Assembly: GCA_031288035.1 (NCBI GenBank)
Contig: JAITSG010000029.1
Location: 1 to 5,765, forward strand
Source of the DNA: Rickettsiales bacterium
Lineage (GTDB): Bacteria > Pseudomonadota > Alphaproteobacteria > Rs-D84 > CACZYB01
Length of the DNA: 5,765 bases
Direction: 5' to 3'
Part shown: positions 4,861-5,765 of the stretch, in pieces
How positions within the stretch are numbered: the stretch's first letter is position 1
Layout: the number at the start of each line of letters is the position of its first letter
The notes under the pieces: generated by a model
The model's database searches: none
Told to the model about the DNA's origin: nothing
The model's input: only the letters and a program-made list of their open reading frames with translations
Position numbers and translations under genes: made by a program

Positions 4861-5051
4861 CCGGCTGCCCGATACTACCCGAAATAAATAAGGATGTCGA
4901 GGCTCTCGAAAACGCCAGGTTCGACGGCATGATCTTGGAAGAGGTTACTGGCAAGGGCTCGCTTGGCGGCCGCTATCTCGCCGTGTTCGGCAGGCTCAAG
5001 GACGCGGCCGGGGTTTCGCGGACGATTGCGTCCCGCCTTGGCAAAGAATAG
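4851..5051 (+). CDS. unidentified small protein, or 3' part of a frameshifted gene
   Basis: I do not recognise this product. The frame is one base back (-1) from the preceding gene. From about 4851 it has the GC-rich third positions of native genes and protein-like sequence (PEINKDVEALENARFDGMILEE, then GGRYLAVFGRLKDAAG, ending RTIASRLGKE). The same frame upstream of about 4836 uses codons such as AGA, CGA and CTA that neighbours avoid, so coding appears to switch frames near 4850. If it is an independent gene, GTG 4851 (66 residues) overlaps the previous stop by 10 bp and has only a weak GAGAAAG (4840-4846) before it. GTG 4836 would add five residues. No ATG lies near the switch in frame. 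Otherwise it is the tail of the preceding gene after a one-base frameshift. It is followed by a hairpin and the recF promoter. Confidence 0.45.
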   Translation: MGIAGCPILPEINKDVEALENARFDGMILEEVTGKGSLGGRYLAVFGRLKDAAGVSRTIASRLGKE

Positions 5052-5072
5052 ATCGAGCGCTGATGCCGGTAT

Positions 5073-5092
5073 AGCGCGGGGCTTTCCGCGCT
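5073..5092 (+). terminator. hairpin upstream of recF, possible weak terminator
   Basis: AGCGCGG (5073-5079) pairs perfectly with CCGCGCT (5086-5092) around a six-base loop, 22 bp after the stop at 5051. Only two T follow the stem, so it is at best a weak or Rho-assisted terminator. Its last base is the first base of the recF -35 box. Confidence 0.4.
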
Positions 5093-5120
5093 TGACCCGC
5101 GGCGCGGCACCGTGTAATAT
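5092..5120 (+). promoter_or_regulatory. sigma70-type promoter of recF, likely leaderless
   Basis: -35 TTGACC (5092-5097, five of six to consensus), a 17-bp spacer and -10 TAATAT (5115-5120, four of six). Seven bases separate the -10 from ATG 5128, so transcription should start at or one base before the ATG, matching the arrangement at cvpA. Confidence 0.55.
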
Positions 5121-5127
5121 TGCGGTG

Positions 5128-5765
5128 ATGATATCCAGACTCGCATTGACGGATTTCCGCTCGTATGCGGATCTTTTTCTCGACGGCCTCGCGCCCGCGG
5201 TGGTGATAACCGGCGCGAACGGCGCGGGAAAGACGAACATACTCGAGGCCGTGTCCATGCTCTCCGCCGGCGGGCCGCTGAGGAAGGCTTCGCTCGACCA
5301 GCTCGCGCGCATAGGGGGCTCCGGCGGCTGGACCGTGTTCGCGCGCGCCGGCGGCAACGACATAGGCGTTTCGTTCGACGGGGAGAAGAGCATAGTCGCC
5401 AACGGCGGGGCCGCAACTCCCGGGCGGCTCAAGGACTTCGCGCGCGTGGTGTGGATGACGCCCGTGCAGGACCGGCTGTTTTCGGAGCCGGGGGCGGAGC
5501 GCCGCCGCTTCCTCGACGGCCTCATTTCGGATTTCTATTCGTTCTACGGCGATGCGCTTGGCGAGTACATGGGCCTCCTTAAGTCGCGCGCCGCGATACT
5601 GAAAATGCCGCGCTGGGACTTGGCCTGGCTCGGCGCGACGGAGGCCGAGATAGCCGCCCGCGCGCTTTCCGTCGCCGCCATGCGCCTTGAGTTCGAGGAG
5701 AGGCTTAACGGGCAGCTCGACGGGATCGAGATAAGCGTGTCCGGGCTGGTCGAGGACGCGCTCAG
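5128..5765 (+). CDS. recF: RecF recombination/repair ATPase (5' part, runs off the window)
   Basis: The first 212 residues of RecF, an SMC-like ABC ATPase that, with RecO and RecR, loads RecA at gaps in single-stranded DNA. No stop occurs before the window edge, so about 150 C-terminal residues (signature and Walker B motifs) are expected beyond it. Visible landmarks are ALTDFRSY at residues 6-13 (family L-x2-F-R-x-Y), Walker A GANGAGKTN at 29-37, the LSAGGPLRKASLDQL block near 45-59 (usually LSPGRxLR, so the P-G-R is altered), and the diagnostic VVWMTPVQDRLFSEPGAERRRFLD near 107-130. Start ATG 5128 gives MISRLALTDF and lies directly after the promoter, with no Shine-Dalgarno site. recF is commonly close to dnaA/dnaN and oriC, in line with the parS site about 4.3 kb away. 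Isoleucine is ATA in 9 of 11 cases. Confidence 0.93.
   Translation, partial: MISRLALTDFRSYADLFLDGLAPAVVITGANGAGKTNILEAVSMLSAGGPLRKASLDQLARIGGSGGWTVFARAGGNDIGVSFDGEKSIVANGGAATPGRLKDFARVVWMTPVQDRLFSEPGAERRRFLDGLISDFYSFYGDALGEYMGLLKSRAAILKMPRWDLAWLGATEAEIAARALSVAAMRLEFEERLNGQLDGIEISVSGLVEDAL

Noticed and set aside
4875..5525. Minus-strand open frame opposite the small gene and recF
   Set aside because: It runs across two plus-strand genes and the recF promoter, with low-complexity Pro/Arg/Ser translation. recF motifs clearly claim the plus strand.

Overview
The window looks like chromosomal DNA from an alphaproteobacterium, probably near the replication origin. CvpA, the lysine-type elongation factor P (PGKGG loop) and the TIGR00282/YmdB phosphoesterase all read as alphaproteobacterial versions, though the lineage call is by eye and not from a tree. 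The flanking genes are GC-rich but use ATA as their main isoleucine codon, which is odd for a GC-rich genome and may mark an unusual, perhaps uncultured, lineage. A perfect 16-bp parS site and the start of recF both suggest the ori-proximal domain.

Layout. Minus strand, positions 1-1511: the end of the window touches the likely start of the next gene (purF expected from known synteny), preceded by cvpA (2-700), a 235-bp non-coding stretch holding the cvpA promoter, a long imperfect hairpin and the parS site, then efp (942-1511). A palindromic -10 element at 1551-1560 separates efp from a divergent plus-strand gene for a Bax-like glucosaminidase (1585-2448). Next is a more A+T-rich two-gene restriction-modification cassette: a DpnA-like beta-class adenine methyltransferase (2567-3331) overlapping by 4 bp a PD-(D/E)XK endonuclease (3328-3867). 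It has its own promoter and Shine-Dalgarno site and ends 5 bp before a ymdB-like metallophosphoesterase gene (3873-4652). Two tiny reading frames follow: a cysteine-motif protein (4702-4860) and an unidentified one (4851-5051). They overlap in different frames and may be one broken gene. The window ends inside recF (5128 to the edge, incomplete).

The genes do not form one pathway. Housekeeping functions (translation of polyproline stretches, wall remodelling, recombination repair, chromosome segregation) surround an acquired defence cassette. The most interesting non-gene signals are the parS site with a Shine-Dalgarno-preceded minigene MFHVKH inside it, sigma70-type promoters placed so that cvpA and recF transcripts would start at or next to the ATG (leaderless), a symmetric -10 shared by two divergent genes, ATA-dominated isoleucine usage that the methyltransferase gene lacks, and two metal-ligand substitutions in the YmdB-like protein. 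I found no tRNA, rRNA, CRISPR array or insertion sequence.
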